DNA of 64,000 bases from Ilyonectria destructans (GCA_020740775.1 JAHEWK010000002.1:3782001-3846000); one strand, 5' to 3'; positions 36,401 to 48,609 are shown, numbered from the stretch's first letter. Numbers and translations are program-made. The notes: generated by a model not told the origin, from the letters alone.

Positions 36401-39115
36401 TTATACAACTTCCCACTTCGCGATCCAGCCCACATTCTCTCCTGCATTGCGCACGATGCAAAACCGACCTTCCTTCGGGTCTTTCCTCACGTCGGCGATG
36501 ACCTTTTCCAGGGCGATTGAACCGATAGCAACGCCGCGGCCTTCACTAAGGCAGAATGAACCTGTAGTCACAAAGCCAATGAGGTCTTCTGTGTCAGGAA
36601 CAAGAGGATGACCGCCAACGTCGGATTGGTTGGCTGGTAGGGGAGGGTAAGGGCTGGGTTTTGCGATGAGCTCTAGGGCAAGCTGGCGCTTCAAGGACTC
36701 CAAATCGCGGGCTTTGTGTGTCCGGGAGGACCTGTCCTTCCCAGAGGTGGATGTGGAGATGCGCGCGAGCCACTGCGCGCGGAGGTTATGTGGCAGAGAC
36801 GATAATTTTGGTGAGGCTTCAGGCGGGATAGTTGCTGGGACTTCTGCCTCGGAGGAGGGCAGGACAGCGGTAGGAGATGAGGGCAGGCGGTAGATGCGGG
36901 CGCAGGAAGTGACGACGCCGCGACCAAGGACGGAGATTCGGACAGTGACGATAGCGTTTGTAGGTGGTGAAGATGGCGGAGTGGGAGAGGTGAGAAATTT
37001 ATTGAACAGGTCTTTGGAAATTTGGTTGAGGCGGTTGAGGGATGCTGGCTCCTGTGCGTCGACTTCATCGATATCCATTGCGTCGGCATCTCCCTCTGTT
37101 GACTCTGGCTGTGTTGCTGGGGCTGAATTGGAGAGTCTAAACAAGAACTCAAAGTCGCTCGCAATGCCACTGCCCACCTCGCCCTTCCTCCCAGCTCCTA
37201 GGTCGAGTGACGTCCATTCGATCCGTTTACTCTTTGGCCGCCTATCCCACAACTTCTGGCGTTTCTGTCTCTCGTCAAGTTCCCACTGCGCCCCGGCATC
37301 CGTCCCCAAGAAGTCACCAGGGAACCAGGGCAGGCCACGCTCAAAAGCGACCTGGCGGGTTTGATTCAGACCCGCGAACCTGGGATTACCCCCTGACGAA
37401 AGAGGGACGTGGACAATGCTGTACCAAATGGGTAGGATGCACTTCCATGGTGCAAGGAGAGTCCATGTTCCTTGAGCCTGTGTGCTTGAACTAGTGCGCG
37501 AGGCAATGAGAGTGATAGGGATTGGATGATCTGCCGCAGTGGGTTTTAGGGGAACTCCAGGAGCGTTCTCTGTTTTGTCTGCTTTCCGCCGGTTGATAGA
37601 CTTTTGAGACGGGAGACATGATGCTGTGTGCCGTGCGTCTCGACTGAATATTGGAAACGGCTCGAGATTGTCTTCTGATGGCCAGGCAGCGATCTTTTCT
37701 AGAAGCTCCAATTGTGTCTCTGGCTCATCAGAGGCCACAACCTGTCTTGGTGGGTACCGTAGTCGAGGGTCCTGGACTGAGAAACTGAGGATGGCTCCCG
37801 CAGGAAGTGAAGCTGGGTTTGTCAGTCCTGCTAGGGACCGGAAGAGTTCGGCATGTTGACTCTTAGTTTTGACCTTTTCTGGGTAGGGATTCAAGACGGC
37901 TAAAAGAGCCTCGGTAGAGGCCGGACCAGTGAGTTCTATGCTGCCAATCTCGAAGCGGAGGTCCTCGATATAGAGTTGTGGACTCTCTATCTTCGATAGC
38001 CGAAGCAACTCATCGAAGAGCTCGAGGAAGGCCGCCGGATGAACTCGTAAGAAAACTTGTCGCTGTGCTTTTTTGGGATCCTGGGTTGCGTTTCTGGCAG
38101 GTGGCTCGGGATTCCACTGAATGGTAGATGGACCGATAAGTCGTTGTTCTCCATCCCTATGCCGACTCACAAGACCTGCCCATGACCTGGTTCCTATCCT
38201 CCATTTCCGGCCCTTTGCATTCCAGCAAGAGTCTTGCGATACCCCAATCTTCTTGAGAACGGTCTCTATTCCAGTATGGCTTCCGTACAGGCCAATGGTG
38301 CTCATGTAGGATGTGTCCCACACGAGTGTGCCCCTGTCGCCCTGGGCTCGATGAGTCGGTCGGTAGAGCTTCTCGTTGGGTGTCAATGGTATGGCGAAAC
38401 GCCAGAGGGGATCGAGGGGACCCGTCATCCGTGATCGCTTGGCGTGCCATGGATGGGTTGGCAGCCACGTCTTGTTGAGTTGTCGCTTTCGAAACCTGGC
38501 TTTCGGGGTGGGCGGCTCGTTGAGTTGGTTTCTTCGGATCTTGGGTCTCGGCTTTCGTCCCGTCACGGCCAGGGCCTTTGCATCCTTTCCATCCACCTCC
38601 ATTTCTTGAGGCTTCATCTCCCTCGCCCTGCGCTTTCTTGCTGCTAATATGCCCAACCGCCGGGCGGTTTCGACTCGTATCCGGCCTCTCGTCGTCCTGG
38701 GATTCCGTTTCTTTTTCCTCGCGTCCACCATTGGCGTATTGTCTTCCGCCATCTCTCTTCGCGCGCGTGCTCTTAGTCGACGGGGCACGCGCTTGGGGTT
38801 GTGGCTCGCAGTGCGACGGCGCAGACCGCGGGGCACCTTCTGGAAGGCGCGGCTGCTGCTCACGGCCTTGGAGGTGGCCATGCTCTGCTCGAGAGAGCGG
38901 ATCTCGAACTCATGTGCGGCCAAGAAGGCTTGGAGGTCTAGCTCGCCATCTTTGAGCGCGGCATCGGCAGGTTGTGTGGGAATCGCGCGGGCGATGTGGA
39001 CGAGTTTGGAGCGGTTCTGGGTGTTGGCGGCATTGGTGCGGGCATTGGTCGCTGGAGCGCTGGGCTTCCGCTTGGCTCCCTGCCCCGCGTCTGCAGATGC
39101 AGAGCCCGAAGCCAT
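36401..39115 (-). CDS. POP1: RNase P/MRP subunit POP1
   Basis: A single exon of 904 aa. POP1 is the largest protein of RNase P and RNase MRP and acts in the nucleus/nucleolus in tRNA 5' processing and pre-rRNA cleavage. The N-terminal POP1 region shows VPRGLRRRTASHNPKRVPRR at about 93, TWLPTHPWHAKRSRM and the TLVWDTSYM motif. The POPLD domain starts near residue 548 (TWTLLAPWKCILPIWYSIV, GLPWFPGDFLG). The C-terminal glycine-cleavage-T-like end reads IGFVTTGSFCLSEGRGVAIG. Many Arg/Lys residues in the first 250 fit RNA contact. The acidic insert at about 660-680 (DADAMDIDEVDAQ) is low complexity. It is divergent from the hypothetical gene at 39477 with 361 bases between the start codons, so they may share a promoter region. 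Confidence 0.93.
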   Translation of the reverse strand: MASGSASADAGQGAKRKPSAPATNARTNAANTQNRSKLVHIARAIPTQPADAALKDGELDLQAFLAAHEFEIRSLEQSMATSKAVSSSRAFQKVPRGLRRRTASHNPKRVPRRLRARARREMAEDNTPMVDARKKKRNPRTTRGRIRVETARRLGILAARKRRAREMKPQEMEVDGKDAKALAVTGRKPRPKIRRNQLNEPPTPKARFRKRQLNKTWLPTHPWHAKRSRMTGPLDPLWRFAIPLTPNEKLYRPTHRAQGDRGTLVWDTSYMSTIGLYGSHTGIETVLKKIGVSQDSCWNAKGRKWRIGTRSWAGLVSRHRDGEQRLIGPSTIQWNPEPPARNATQDPKKAQRQVFLRVHPAAFLELFDELLRLSKIESPQLYIEDLRFEIGSIELTGPASTEALLAVLNPYPEKVKTKSQHAELFRSLAGLTNPASLPAGAILSFSVQDPRLRYPPRQVVASDEPETQLELLEKIAAWPSEDNLEPFPIFSRDARHTASCLPSQKSINRRKADKTENAPGVPLKPTAADHPIPITLIASRTSSSTQAQGTWTLLAPWKCILPIWYSIVHVPLSSGGNPRFAGLNQTRQVAFERGLPWFPGDFLGTDAGAQWELDERQKRQKLWDRRPKSKRIEWTSLDLGAGRKGEVGSGIASDFEFLFRLSNSAPATQPESTEGDADAMDIDEVDAQEPASLNRLNQISKDLFNKFLTSPTPPSSPPTNAIVTVRISVLGRGVVTSCARIYRLPSSPTAVLPSSEAEVPATIPPEASPKLSSLPHNLRAQWLARISTSTSGKDRSSRTHKARDLESLKRQLALELIAKPSPYPPLPANQSDVGGHPLVPDTEDLIGFVTTGSFCLSEGRGVAIGSIALEKVIADVRKDPKEGRFCIVRNAGENVGWIAKWEVV

Positions 39116-39476
39116 CGCAAGATTGGAGTCGACGCAGTCCGACAGCTGTATTTGTAGCGTGGAGGTTGTAGGAGGAGTGGTGGGAGGAGGGAGTCAACGA
39201 CGCGGAGAGCGCTGTGACAAAATCGCAACAAAATAAAGCTTTATCGATAAGACAGCCCACCTCAAGTTTCTGGGATAAGGGACTCATGGGGAGTTTGTCC
39301 GCAACGACCAACCCAACAAAAGGTAAATCTAAGTTATCATGCACCTGTAAACTGTGTAAGTAGTGCTAGAATAAACCTTCTTCGCTGATTCTTAAGGGCG
39401 TTGCTCCCTCCATCATCAATCATGGTATTCCTTCCAACTCCAGCCCGCTTTTATGCTACCTACTTAAGTTACGCCT
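39116..39476. other. divergent promoter region, POP1 and hypothetical gene
   Basis: 361 bases between two divergent start codons. Alternating AT and pyrimidine-rich tracts; no specific regulatory element was identified. Confidence 0.45.
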
Positions 39477-41358
39477 ATGAATCGTTCCATCTCGGGACGC
39501 TCCAGTAAATCCATGTCCCTTGAATTTTCCATCGGGGGCCGGTGCGGCCTTTGCATGCTTAATTTTGGGGTCTACGACAAAGTTGAACAGGGTAAGTCAT
39601 TGAGGTATCCATGGCTAGGATGCATTGAGAATGTGGCTGAAGCTCATCAATCTAATCGCCAGTCACTTTCGTGGATGATCCCTCCACCTTTGTCAAATCC
39701 ACATATGGTGAGAACCTCACCAGGTATGAACCCAGAGTGCGATACGTCCAGTTCCATCCGGGATGCCTCCGCTTGACCAACTTTCGGTTAGCCCAGCACT
39801 TGGTGAAGGCGCTCCAATACAGTACCGAGCCGTCTATGAACGAGAAGAGACGACGATCCGACTGGGCTCGACGCAACCTTACGAATGAGTTGCTGAAGAG
39901 TTCGCGTCGGAATATCCCCCATTTTGCTGCCTGTCCCCCTGAGATATGGAGATATATAGCTGAGGATCTCTTGAGCGAATACCTCGCCCTGAAGGCCATC
40001 TCTCTGTGGAAATCATGCCTAGATGACGCTTGCGTGACCTTGTCAAAGCCGATATGGTGTGGGTTTGTCGACTTTGAGGGCAAAAGGTACCTTTCGTCAT
40101 TGAGGAACAACCGTCATAACGGGGCCAGAAAGATATATGACCCAAGCAAGCCAGTCGATACCTTACATGTGGCCGAAGATCATATGGGGGTCACTCAATT
40201 GATCTTTAGGGACTCTTCAGAGTCACCAACAGTGAAACCAGTTCCTGGTACTTGGTGGAGAACAATACGACTTCACCCGCACGGCAGCATATCTGCAAAA
40301 GCTGATGTGAGTTGTCTTTCTGGCTTCATCTATATCCAACTTATTCGGGAATAGGGCATAAAATTGCATCATCTGAATGCAACACCCTGCTTACCTGATT
40401 TCATCTACGACTCAATTGGATGGCCAACTCCTACTCGCCAGCTATTTCGATTTTCCCAATTGCTCTTCAAATATCCACCACGGATGACATTCTTCACATG
40501 CAACGACCCATCCACCACCGGCTACTCAACATGTTATAACGGTGGACTTGTCACCTTCCACGTCCACAAAAACGGCGAGGACATGGGGTTCTACAAAGCT
40601 GCACAATCGGAGGGTGCTAGTTGGAATTACATGCCTATGGGTGAGAATGAAACAATCACAGAAATTTGGCGACTTCAAAAGTGGAAGATGTCATTAGGGG
40701 TAAGTGGACCTACTCTTCGAATGGACTTTTGTAACTTTTGAATTAGATCAAAACCAGCAAAGGGCGCATCTTCATTATCGGTGGTCGCGATTTCGATAGC
40801 CAATACCCAAATATCTGGTGGCTGGTCGATACGCCGACCCAACAGCCGAGCCAAATCTATTTCGAAGACTCTTGTAACTCCATCGAAACGTTCGCCTTCG
40901 AGACCCCGGAGCCCAACAGTACAGAAAAGCAATTTTTCGAACCGAAACCGTTGATCGCGCATTTTGGGGTGAATTATTTCGAAGATTTCTTTTTCAACTC
41001 AGCGGACCTCGAAGGCTTATGCGCAGTAATGCCATGTAAGCTAAGGGGCTTAGAAACATATGTTGGCATGCTGCTCCTTTATTCGGACGGCCATCGAGAG
41101 AGCATCGGGGAGGTCCGCCTAGATTGCCTGGCGGCGCCAATCAAACCTTTTCCCTCTGGGTCTCTGTGGTTAGGTTTCGAGCTGAAGGATGGGAGGCTCC
41201 CAAACGTGGCAGAGGTTTCTCTTGTTCCTTCAGGGAAGTCGAGTCAATACCTTCAATTGTGTTGTTTCGGAAGGTTGGAGTGGCAGTGGTCCTACCGACA
41301 ATGCACCGTGTCGTATAGGCACCTTCACAGCCCGCCTATGTATCGTTGGCCTTACTAA
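39477..41358 (+). CDS. F-box-like hypothetical protein
   Basis: Four exons: 39477-39591, 39663-40306, 40355-40699 and 40747-41358, giving 571 aa. All introns are 47-71 nt GT-AG and keep the frame. The N-terminus carries a CxxC pair (GGRCGLCMLNFGVYDKV, residues 26-40) and a second short Cys/His patch (QFHPGCLRL). A PPEIWRYIAEDLLSEYLALK helix pair at about 130-150 resembles an F-box, which would link the protein to SCF ubiquitin ligases; the match is to the first helix only. The rest is a beta-rich region (residues 190-571, for example LCCFGRLEWQWSY near the end) that I cannot assign; it may be a substrate- or sugar-binding fold. An alternative start at Met13 (MSLEF, 39513) is possible. Function unknown. 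Confidence 0.7.
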
Positions 41359-44300
41359 GTAGCCCCTACGAACTGGGTCGAAAAGAAGACGAATTTTCAT
41401 GGCTAAGGTGGATTTGTACAGAGTAAAAGCCCGTCGCTATGAATCTGAATCTTCTCCTGAGGGCGCTACCTGACAGCCGGAAGCGGGGCAACGGGGTAGA
41501 AATGAATAAATATGCAGGCCTGATCACAAACAAATGGAGGCAATACTCATCCTCGATACAGAAGTTTCAATCTAAACATCTATGATATTTAGGTGCCAAG
41601 CGGATCCTTGGTCATAAAAGGAATCCATTAATGGTGTTCATAGCCTACCCACGGCCGTTCCCAAGCGCCGTGTCTAAACCGTCCATCTAACAAAGTGAAC
41701 CCCAAACATAAAACTGACTCCTGATCCCAGCCAACGAACTTGCTTCCATCAAGTGTATCCAAAACTCCACCATATTGAGCGGCGAGGGTGCGAGGAAGGA
41801 CCTCACAACCCCTCTTGTCAAGGAACCAAAACCCCATTTCTGCCCAACCTCAATTCCAATGGTCTCTCGTTTAGGCCACGGCTAGGAAACGTTGACGCAC
41901 TAACATCGTTAAAAGACCAGGCGGTTTGCATTTCGAGCACATTCTATGGTTCCTGCGCCGACGACACCTTCCATTAGCCAAAGTTTGAGATGTTGCAGTC
42001 GTGGTTCGTGAACTGAGGCCTACCAGAACTCGGGAGGATCGACGACGCTTGGGCTGCAAGGCCTTTGCCTCTTCTCGTACAGATGACACCATTTGCGTAC
42101 GAGCCAGGCATGATGCCCGCACTGGAACTCAACCTGTTGCGGACATAGTTAGCGAGGCGGATCGTCGGGACCACCGATGCCTGGGGAATTTAGCCGTACG
42201 TAGAAGTAATCACACATGGCGATGAGCCAGAGGATAGCTAGCGGTTGATTAAAAGTAGTGTAAGAGAAAGAAGCGTAGGAAGTTCCGCCAGTGGATTTAG
42301 CATGGCATCCTGGGGCCGCCGCCCTCTTACCGCGATCACGGTTTGTCCCTCTTTTCCCAGTTCTCAGAATGTCTCTCCACCTGACACGTCGGTGGAGGGT
42401 GGAGGACGCGGTGAAGGGGTGGCGGCTGGGTAGTGTGAAGCGCAGGCATGGAATGCCACTGGTGCAATGCACCTTTGGCTGAATATTGCTTCTTTCAGCT
42501 GCACCATCGGGCCAAATATGATGGAATACAGCCCTAAGGCATGCGGGATTATGAGTGACAGTGGCGGAGGACGCAGTTTGTCTTGGGTTAATGCGGGTGA
42601 ACTTCTTACCCGCATGAGTGGCTTGACGGCGTCTAAAAAAGCAAAAGACCAATGAAACCTCTATCTTTGACCTTCGAAGTGCGCCGTAGATGTGTTGAGT
42701 GGCAGCGGCTTTGTGCAGGACGATGTCACATCAGGACGAAGAGCCGTGAACAGGAGGGCAAGCAACATGCCCGATGGGACCGTCCAATAAGTCTCCCTCG
42801 TACATGTTGCAGTCGGCACTTCATACATCAGTAACTTTCGGGGTGGGTGTGTGGGTTACATAGAGTCGCAACGAGGCTGAAGTTCAGACCTGGAATGTGT
42901 CTCAGTTGGATGAACCCGTTGGACGCCGATCCCTCCATTACGTATCGGATTGGGTTCCTCCCTTCTTCCTTGGGCTTCATGTTGCGGGATGGGTCGCTTG
43001 TTTCCGCAACTTATGGCCTAACAACCTGGTCTCTGTTGATGGGCCGTTAACTGCATTTGAAGTCTCGGACCGTCGGACACGGGACTAAAAAAGTGAGCAT
43101 CACGATGATGGACATGGCGACATCCGCTTATCGCACGGAACTGGGCAGATTGCGCTAGTGCAATGTGATTCGTGGCACAGGCTGGCAGAAGGACGAGACA
43201 TGATCGACCACCGACCCAATAGTGTTAGGGTGGCTGTCGAGGGCAGGGCATGGGGCTTGCCCTACGCCTCTATCTCAGGTGTTAAACCTGGTCCTGGGCA
43301 TCAATGGTCGCTTTGGTGACTGGGATTTGGGACCAAGGCCAGAAGCCCTGGTGTTGGAACGGACCTCCTTGCATGTGTTTGATGGCGACGCCAATATCTA
43401 TTAGGAAAGGTGTGAAAGACCGGAGCTGAGGAGAGATGTGACAGGTTATAGACTCGACCCAATTCTCTCCAAGCGCATTTAACAATGGACCCAGCGTATT
43501 GAGACAGATTGCGCACGGGGATACCTGGCCCACCGCCATCTCTGGGAGCCCCGGGAGGTTGGGTTGGTGTCTTGGTGAGCATAGTTGCCCCGGGCGGAGG
43601 TGGGTATGAAGGAGGAAACCCGATCGGAGCTCCACCTAGAAGACCGCGGGGTCGGATGCGTGATGATCCGGCCCCGGGGGAAACAAGCCTCGTTGTCGGT
43701 CCCGCTGATGGCCAGTGAGGTCCGCAATTCCAGGGGGGTTTGAGCCGCTACGACAGGGGACTTTGCAGGAGGGAGCCCCATCAATTAGGCCCGTCCCTTC
43801 CATTGTCCACCCTTGCAATAGGGATCGCATTGAAGGTGCTGATACTCCAACATCATTTCCTCAAATCACTCCCGAACACACATATTCTAAGTGACAAGCC
43901 GAGAAGTTATCACTGCACAGAAGACTACACCATAGACGTTATTCCAACTGATTTAGAACCCATCTCCACTCGCTGGCCGCCCTTGAGTTCTCTTCTCGCA
44001 ACGGAAATCACACCTCACCACCACACCATCTCGAGCTATCCCGCTGCGCCGCTCGACGTCAATCCCCCGAGCCAGCCGCCTTCCCACGGCTCCACGTGCC
44101 CTCCGGCCTCTGCGGAGCGATAGGGAGCCGCATCTTTCGGCGCGTCGCCGGTGGCCTCCATTAGGACTGGCGCCGCTGGCCCGGTCCAGCCCGGCACAGC
44201 AGCATGTCCTCATTGAGTAAGCCATCCCCACCGACCATCATCGATGACGCGAGTCATTTCCCCGTTTCTCAGCCTCAACTGGCAAACTGTAACGTTATCC

Positions 44301-44518
44301 TCTATCACCGCCTCTCCGTTTCGGGAGCTCTCGGGTCGTTCAGTCTTTCGGCGGAAGACACGAGATGAAATTCTGGTCTCGGTCGATTCAGAAGGAGTGT
44401 TGAGAGAGCAAGCATCTTCGATACTCAAGTGAGCTCGACTTTGTTCGTTGGATAAACAAAACAAGATCCGCAAGACCCGTCGCCACCTCCACGAAGCATA
44501 CAATTACAGCTCGCTAAC
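41359..44518. other. 3.2-kb interval with coding-like debris
   Basis: No intact gene. On the minus strand, 41628-41837 reads like the C-terminal end of a protein (QYGGVLDTLDGSKFVGWDQ, ending RPWVGYEHH) and pieces at 42150-42300 and 43300-43640 also look coding. They are in different frames with stops between them and no convincing splice sites. They may be parts of one decayed gene; the family is not recognised. The last 300 bases are the probable leader and promoter of the NT-C2 gene. Confidence 0.35.
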
Positions 44519-45966
44519 ATGGACTTTCTAAAACCGCAAGTTGGCAAGGCTCGCAAGGTGAGTTCCTAGGTATCCCATCCTGAGATGCTGTCACATGCTA
44601 ACATGACATCACCAGCCCAAATTCGAGCTTCATCTCAAGGTACGCGTGGCTCACTCAACCCGCCCACTCACTCATCCAAGCATTGCTTCCAAACGAGAGG
44701 TTTTATCTGACCGTCACTAGATCTACGATCTCAACAACGTTCCCCTCGTCACTGGCCACTCCTTTGTCAAATGGCACCTCGCACACTCTATGCACGCGGA
44801 GCACCGCGGCCGCACTGGCAAGTGTCCCATCGCGAACCACCGCGTCGACTACAGCTTCTGTACACTCATGGCATCTATCCGCATATCCGTTGATCGCAAC
44901 AACAACTTGGCCGAATGCCCTATTGAGCTCGAGGTTGTCCAGGAGTTTGCCGGGACCGAGAAGATGACCCTCGGCTTTGTTCGCCTCAACCTCAGCGAGT
45001 ACATCGAGGAGAGCGAGGCCTTTACCAAAGATGTCACCTCACCAGGGCGCAAGCGGAGCAACAGCGTGGGCGTAAGCCCTGCCGGTAGTGGACGTGATTT
45101 GGATGTTGTCGAAGATGGCATTGTAAGGAGGTATCTCATGCAAGACAGCAAGGTCAACAGCACTCTCAAGATTGGTATCCTCATGATCCAAGTCGATGGC
45201 GAGCGCAGCTACATTGCCCCGCCCCTAAAGACGGCCCCTGTTTTTGGTGGCATTGGAGGTATCATGGGCGAGTCGATTGAGGATGAAGTCGGCCGTACGT
45301 TCCAAGCCCCATTTCCCACGCCCCCTTTTCGTATTTGACTGACACCTCTTAGCCGTCCCCAGCATCTCCAAGCCTCGCGACGCTGCTGAGCTTCAGGACC
45401 TCTACCGTCGCACCCTCGCCGCCTCCTGGAGCCGTCAGACCCACGAGCTCCCGGCTGACGAGTGCATCGAGGACATATTCAACGGAGGCAACGGCTGGAA
45501 GACTAAGCCCGACGCTGGGTCCCCGGACACCGACGAGGAGGACGAAGATGCCGACGATTCCGACTTCCGGGACGGCACCCTCCGGCCGCGTGATGTTCGC
45601 CGCATCGGCATACTCCACCACAATCAGAACAATCTCCTCCAGCCAAACCACACCCCTAACAATGCCCACCTGCCGCAGCCATCCGCCCCCGCGCGCTCCC
45701 ACCGCCGCACCCCGAGCAACTCCAGCGATAAGAGCGTGTCCACCGTCACCGTCACCCCCCACGGCCACCACCCCGGGCGCAAAAACGTCCGCATCCACGA
45801 GCTCGACCACTCCCGCAGCCTCGCCAGCCTGACATCATCGATGACGCTCGATAGCGATGCCCTCCATGATACCGGTCTCAAACGCTCACGAGAGGTTCCT
45901 GAGTTCGATATTCGAAATGATCTCGTTGCGTGGCGGCTGCCTGGCTCCGTTGGTTTGGATATGTAG
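44519..45966 (+). CDS. NT-C2 domain protein (EEIG1/FAM102-like)
   Basis: Four exons: 44519-44557, 44616-44639 (24 nt), 44721-45294 and 45353-45966, giving 416 aa. Introns have good GT-AG ends and the CTAAC branch site is visible in the first. The N-terminal C2-type (NT-C2) domain covers about residues 12-190: KPKFELHLKIYDLNNVPLVT, then FVKWHLAHSMHAEHRGRT, VDYSFCTLMASIRIS, KMTLGFVRLNLSEYIEE and STLKIGILMIQVDG. In animals EEIG1/FAM102 and EHBP1 use it at membranes in signalling and trafficking; fungal copies are conserved but little studied. The C-terminal half is Ser/Asp/His-rich and probably disordered. The short second exon encodes part of the first strand. Confidence 0.82.
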
Positions 45967-46302
45967 ATACGGGCTTGTTTCAGGGCGAAAGAAATGAAGA
46001 GGACGTGTTGTAATGCTTTGGATGAGGGCACAGTGTGGGGTTTAGATATTTATCTTGTACATAATATGGCCAGTCCTGTAGCGTTTATGGCGAAGATGGG
46101 TTCACCTCGTTATTCTTTAATGTTGCAATTGTATCGTTTCAATTCATCCCGGGCGTTCCTTCGAGTTCGGAACACCCTCTATCATGCCTCTAGATTCTAC
46201 TAAAAGACCCATGCTTTTTATTCCTCCGCCCTCTATATCAACGACGCGAAGCCTCCCCTTCCTACTTTTCCTGTTGGACCCGAGGAGCATTCACTTCTCC
46301 AT
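45967..46302. other. convergent spacer between NT-C2 gene and SSZ1
   Basis: 336 bases between two stop codons on opposite strands: 3' untranslated sequence of both genes. Nothing else was seen. Confidence 0.5.
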
Positions 46303-48182
46303 TTACTGGCCGTTGAGGGTTCCTCGCACGCCACCCTTGCCGCCGACTTCCCGGGCCGTGACAGTGACGCTCAGGTCAGCCAGAACATTAATCGTCACCT
46401 CGACCTTGCCACCGGCCTTGACGCCCTTGAGAGCGGCCTCGGCGAGGAGGCTGCCAACCTTCCAGATCTTCTCGCGCTCATCCTCCTCCTCGTCATCCGA
46501 ATCGAACTCGGAGTCCTCATCCGAATCCTCCTTCTCCTTGGGCTCGGCCTTGGTCACCTTGATGTGGGTACCACCCTCAACGACCTTGATGAGGACGTCA
46601 CCGCCCTCCTTGGGGGCGGAAATGCGGACGGTGCGGCGGGAGGGAACAGCGGTCTCGGTGGGCATAACAGGAGCGAAGGTCTCCTCGCCGTCGGTGCCAA
46701 GGGTGATGACACCAATGGCGTTGGAAATGTGCTTGACGGTGGTGACCGCAGGGTGAGTGGACTGCTCAATGTCGGTAGCCTCGTACTCCTGGATCAGGGA
46801 CGCCTGGAGGGCGGCACCACGAGCCTGGAGCTCGGAGGGGTTGATGGCAGTCGCGCTGGTGGCAGGGGCCAGGATCTCAGTGGACTCGGGAAAGATACCA
46901 CGGAAGTTGTTGGCGATGCGGGGAGTGTGAGAAGTACCACCGCACATGATGACCTCGTCAATGTCAAGGACGTCGAGGCCGGCCTTCTTGACAACACCCT
47001 CAACCAGTCGGTTGAAACCCTCGAACACCTTGCGGCCAATCATCTCGTATCGTATCCTGTTGATCGTCATGGAGAAATCGAAGCCGTCCGCCAGACTCTC
47101 AACACTGAACTGGGCGTTGGCACCCAGGCTGAGGGCCCTCTTGGTAGACTCGGACTCGAGGCGGAGCTTGGCCAAGCTACGGGCGTTTTCGCGGGGGTCA
47201 ACGCTGTGCTTCTTCTGGAACTCCTTGGCGAAGTGCTCCATCAGGGCCTGGTCGAGGTGGACACCGGCGAACTCGTAGTCGTGAGCGGTAGCAAGGATGG
47301 TGTACATGCCGCCGCGAGAAGCGACAACAGCGACGTCGGAGCGGGTGCCACCCAGGTCGGCGACGACAATCATCTTGTCCTCAATGATGGCCTCTGGGCG
47401 GGCATCGTAGGCCAGGACTGCGGCAACAGGGTCGGAGACGATCTGGAGGACCTCGAGGTCGGCATCGCTGGCGGCCTTGATCAGAGCCTCGCGCTGCTTC
47501 TCAGAGAAGTTGGTGGGAACGGTGATGACAGCAGACGTGACCTTCTTGCCCAGGTAGTCGGAAGCGGAGCCGACGAGGCGGCGCAGGTATCGGGTGGAGG
47601 CCTCGGCAACGGAGACGGAGGAAGCGGCCTCCTCGCCGCCCTTGTCCTTGACGGAGAAGTTAACAGCGCCGTCAGCCTCCTGGGGGTGGGCAGAGGCGTG
47701 GCAGTGGGTAGGGTCGATGGACTTGAAACTGCGCGGCGTCAATTAGTATGGATGATTATTGGTGGGGTAGAGGGACTGGATGTAGCGTACTCTTGACCGA
47801 GGAAATCGCGGAAGGAGGCGATGGTGTTGTCAGGGTTGCGGACGAGGAAGGCCTTGGCCTGGCCACCGTAGTACTCATCGCCGTCGACGTATGAGATGAC
47901 GGTGGGGATCTGACGGTCTATGTGGTGAGGAAGTCAGTATATGTGCGTCTTGTTGATATTGGGATACTGGGATGCCCGCTTGGGCGCAAGGCATAGGGCG
48001 GCCGACAGCCGCAACAAGAGAGAGAAAAATGCAGGAATTAAGGACTTACCACCGTCCTCGTTGGCAATGACCTCAGCCTTGTCGTCGACAGTGTAGGCGA
48101 TGGAGCTGTTGGAGTTGCCAAATGTGATGCCGATGGCGACTCGCTCGCTAGGCTCGGGGCCCGCCTTGGTGTTGTCACTCAT
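46303..48182 (-). CDS. SSZ1: Hsp70-type ribosome-associated complex subunit SSZ1
   Basis: Three exons: 48182-48050, 47917-47791 and 47728-46303, giving 561 aa. The last intron has an ACTAAT branch site. SSZ1 is the atypical Hsp70 that pairs with the J-protein zuotin on the ribosome (RAC) and activates Ssb-type Hsp70 for folding of nascent chains in the cytosol. The nucleotide-binding half shows AIGITFGNSNSSIAYTVDD, ITVPTNFSEKQREALIKAA, VVADLGGTRSDVAVVASRGG and EVIMCGGTSHTPRIANNF. The family marks are NSNSS instead of the usual DLGTTNS first phosphate loop and FRDFLGQDFKSIDPTHCH after it. The substrate-binding part is short (from about residue 430), preceded by an acidic insert (EDSDEDSEFDSDDEEEDERE). 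Divergent from RRP40 with 427 bases between starts. Confidence 0.93.
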
Positions 48183-48609
48183 GGCGCCGATTGTGTGCGA
48201 TGTATTCCTTCGAAGGGGAGGGGCGAGGCAAGGGAGCAGCGGATCCCAGGTTGTCTCGTTGGCGGGCGTGGGAGGACGAGAGGGGAGGGCGAAGTTCGGA
48301 GGGGAAGATGCAAGATTTGGAGGAGGAGGACCTGGTGGTAGTGGCAGTAGTGGGGGTTTCTTTTTCGCCAGAGACCCAAAAATTTGGGAAAAACTGGTAA
48401 TCGCGAATCGCCCACATTTTTTTGGGCGGATAAGGTACGTACCGCCCACTGTCTCGCGAGCTGCCCCACCATCCAATGGATTTTCCACAAGGCTGACGCT
48501 CCGAAGAGCAGCCCAGAGAAGTCGAGAGAGGCTGTCGCATTGAACGAGTCTCAACACCAACACACTCACGCAACAACTTGCCACAGCCACCACCATTCCG
48601 CCAGCCATC
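48183..48609. promoter_or_regulatory. bidirectional promoter region SSZ1 / RRP40
   Basis: 427 bases between divergent start codons of two growth-related genes. It contains the perfect 10-bp palindrome GGTACGTACC at 48434-48443, flanked by GGGCGG on the left (48425-48430) and overlapping GCCC on the right. It may hold shared control elements; that is inference from position. Confidence 0.5.

Noticed and set aside
46564..47796. 410-codon open frame on the plus strand
   Set aside because: Exact antisense shadow of the SSZ1 exon caused by its biased codon use; Gly/Leu/Val-rich text without domains.
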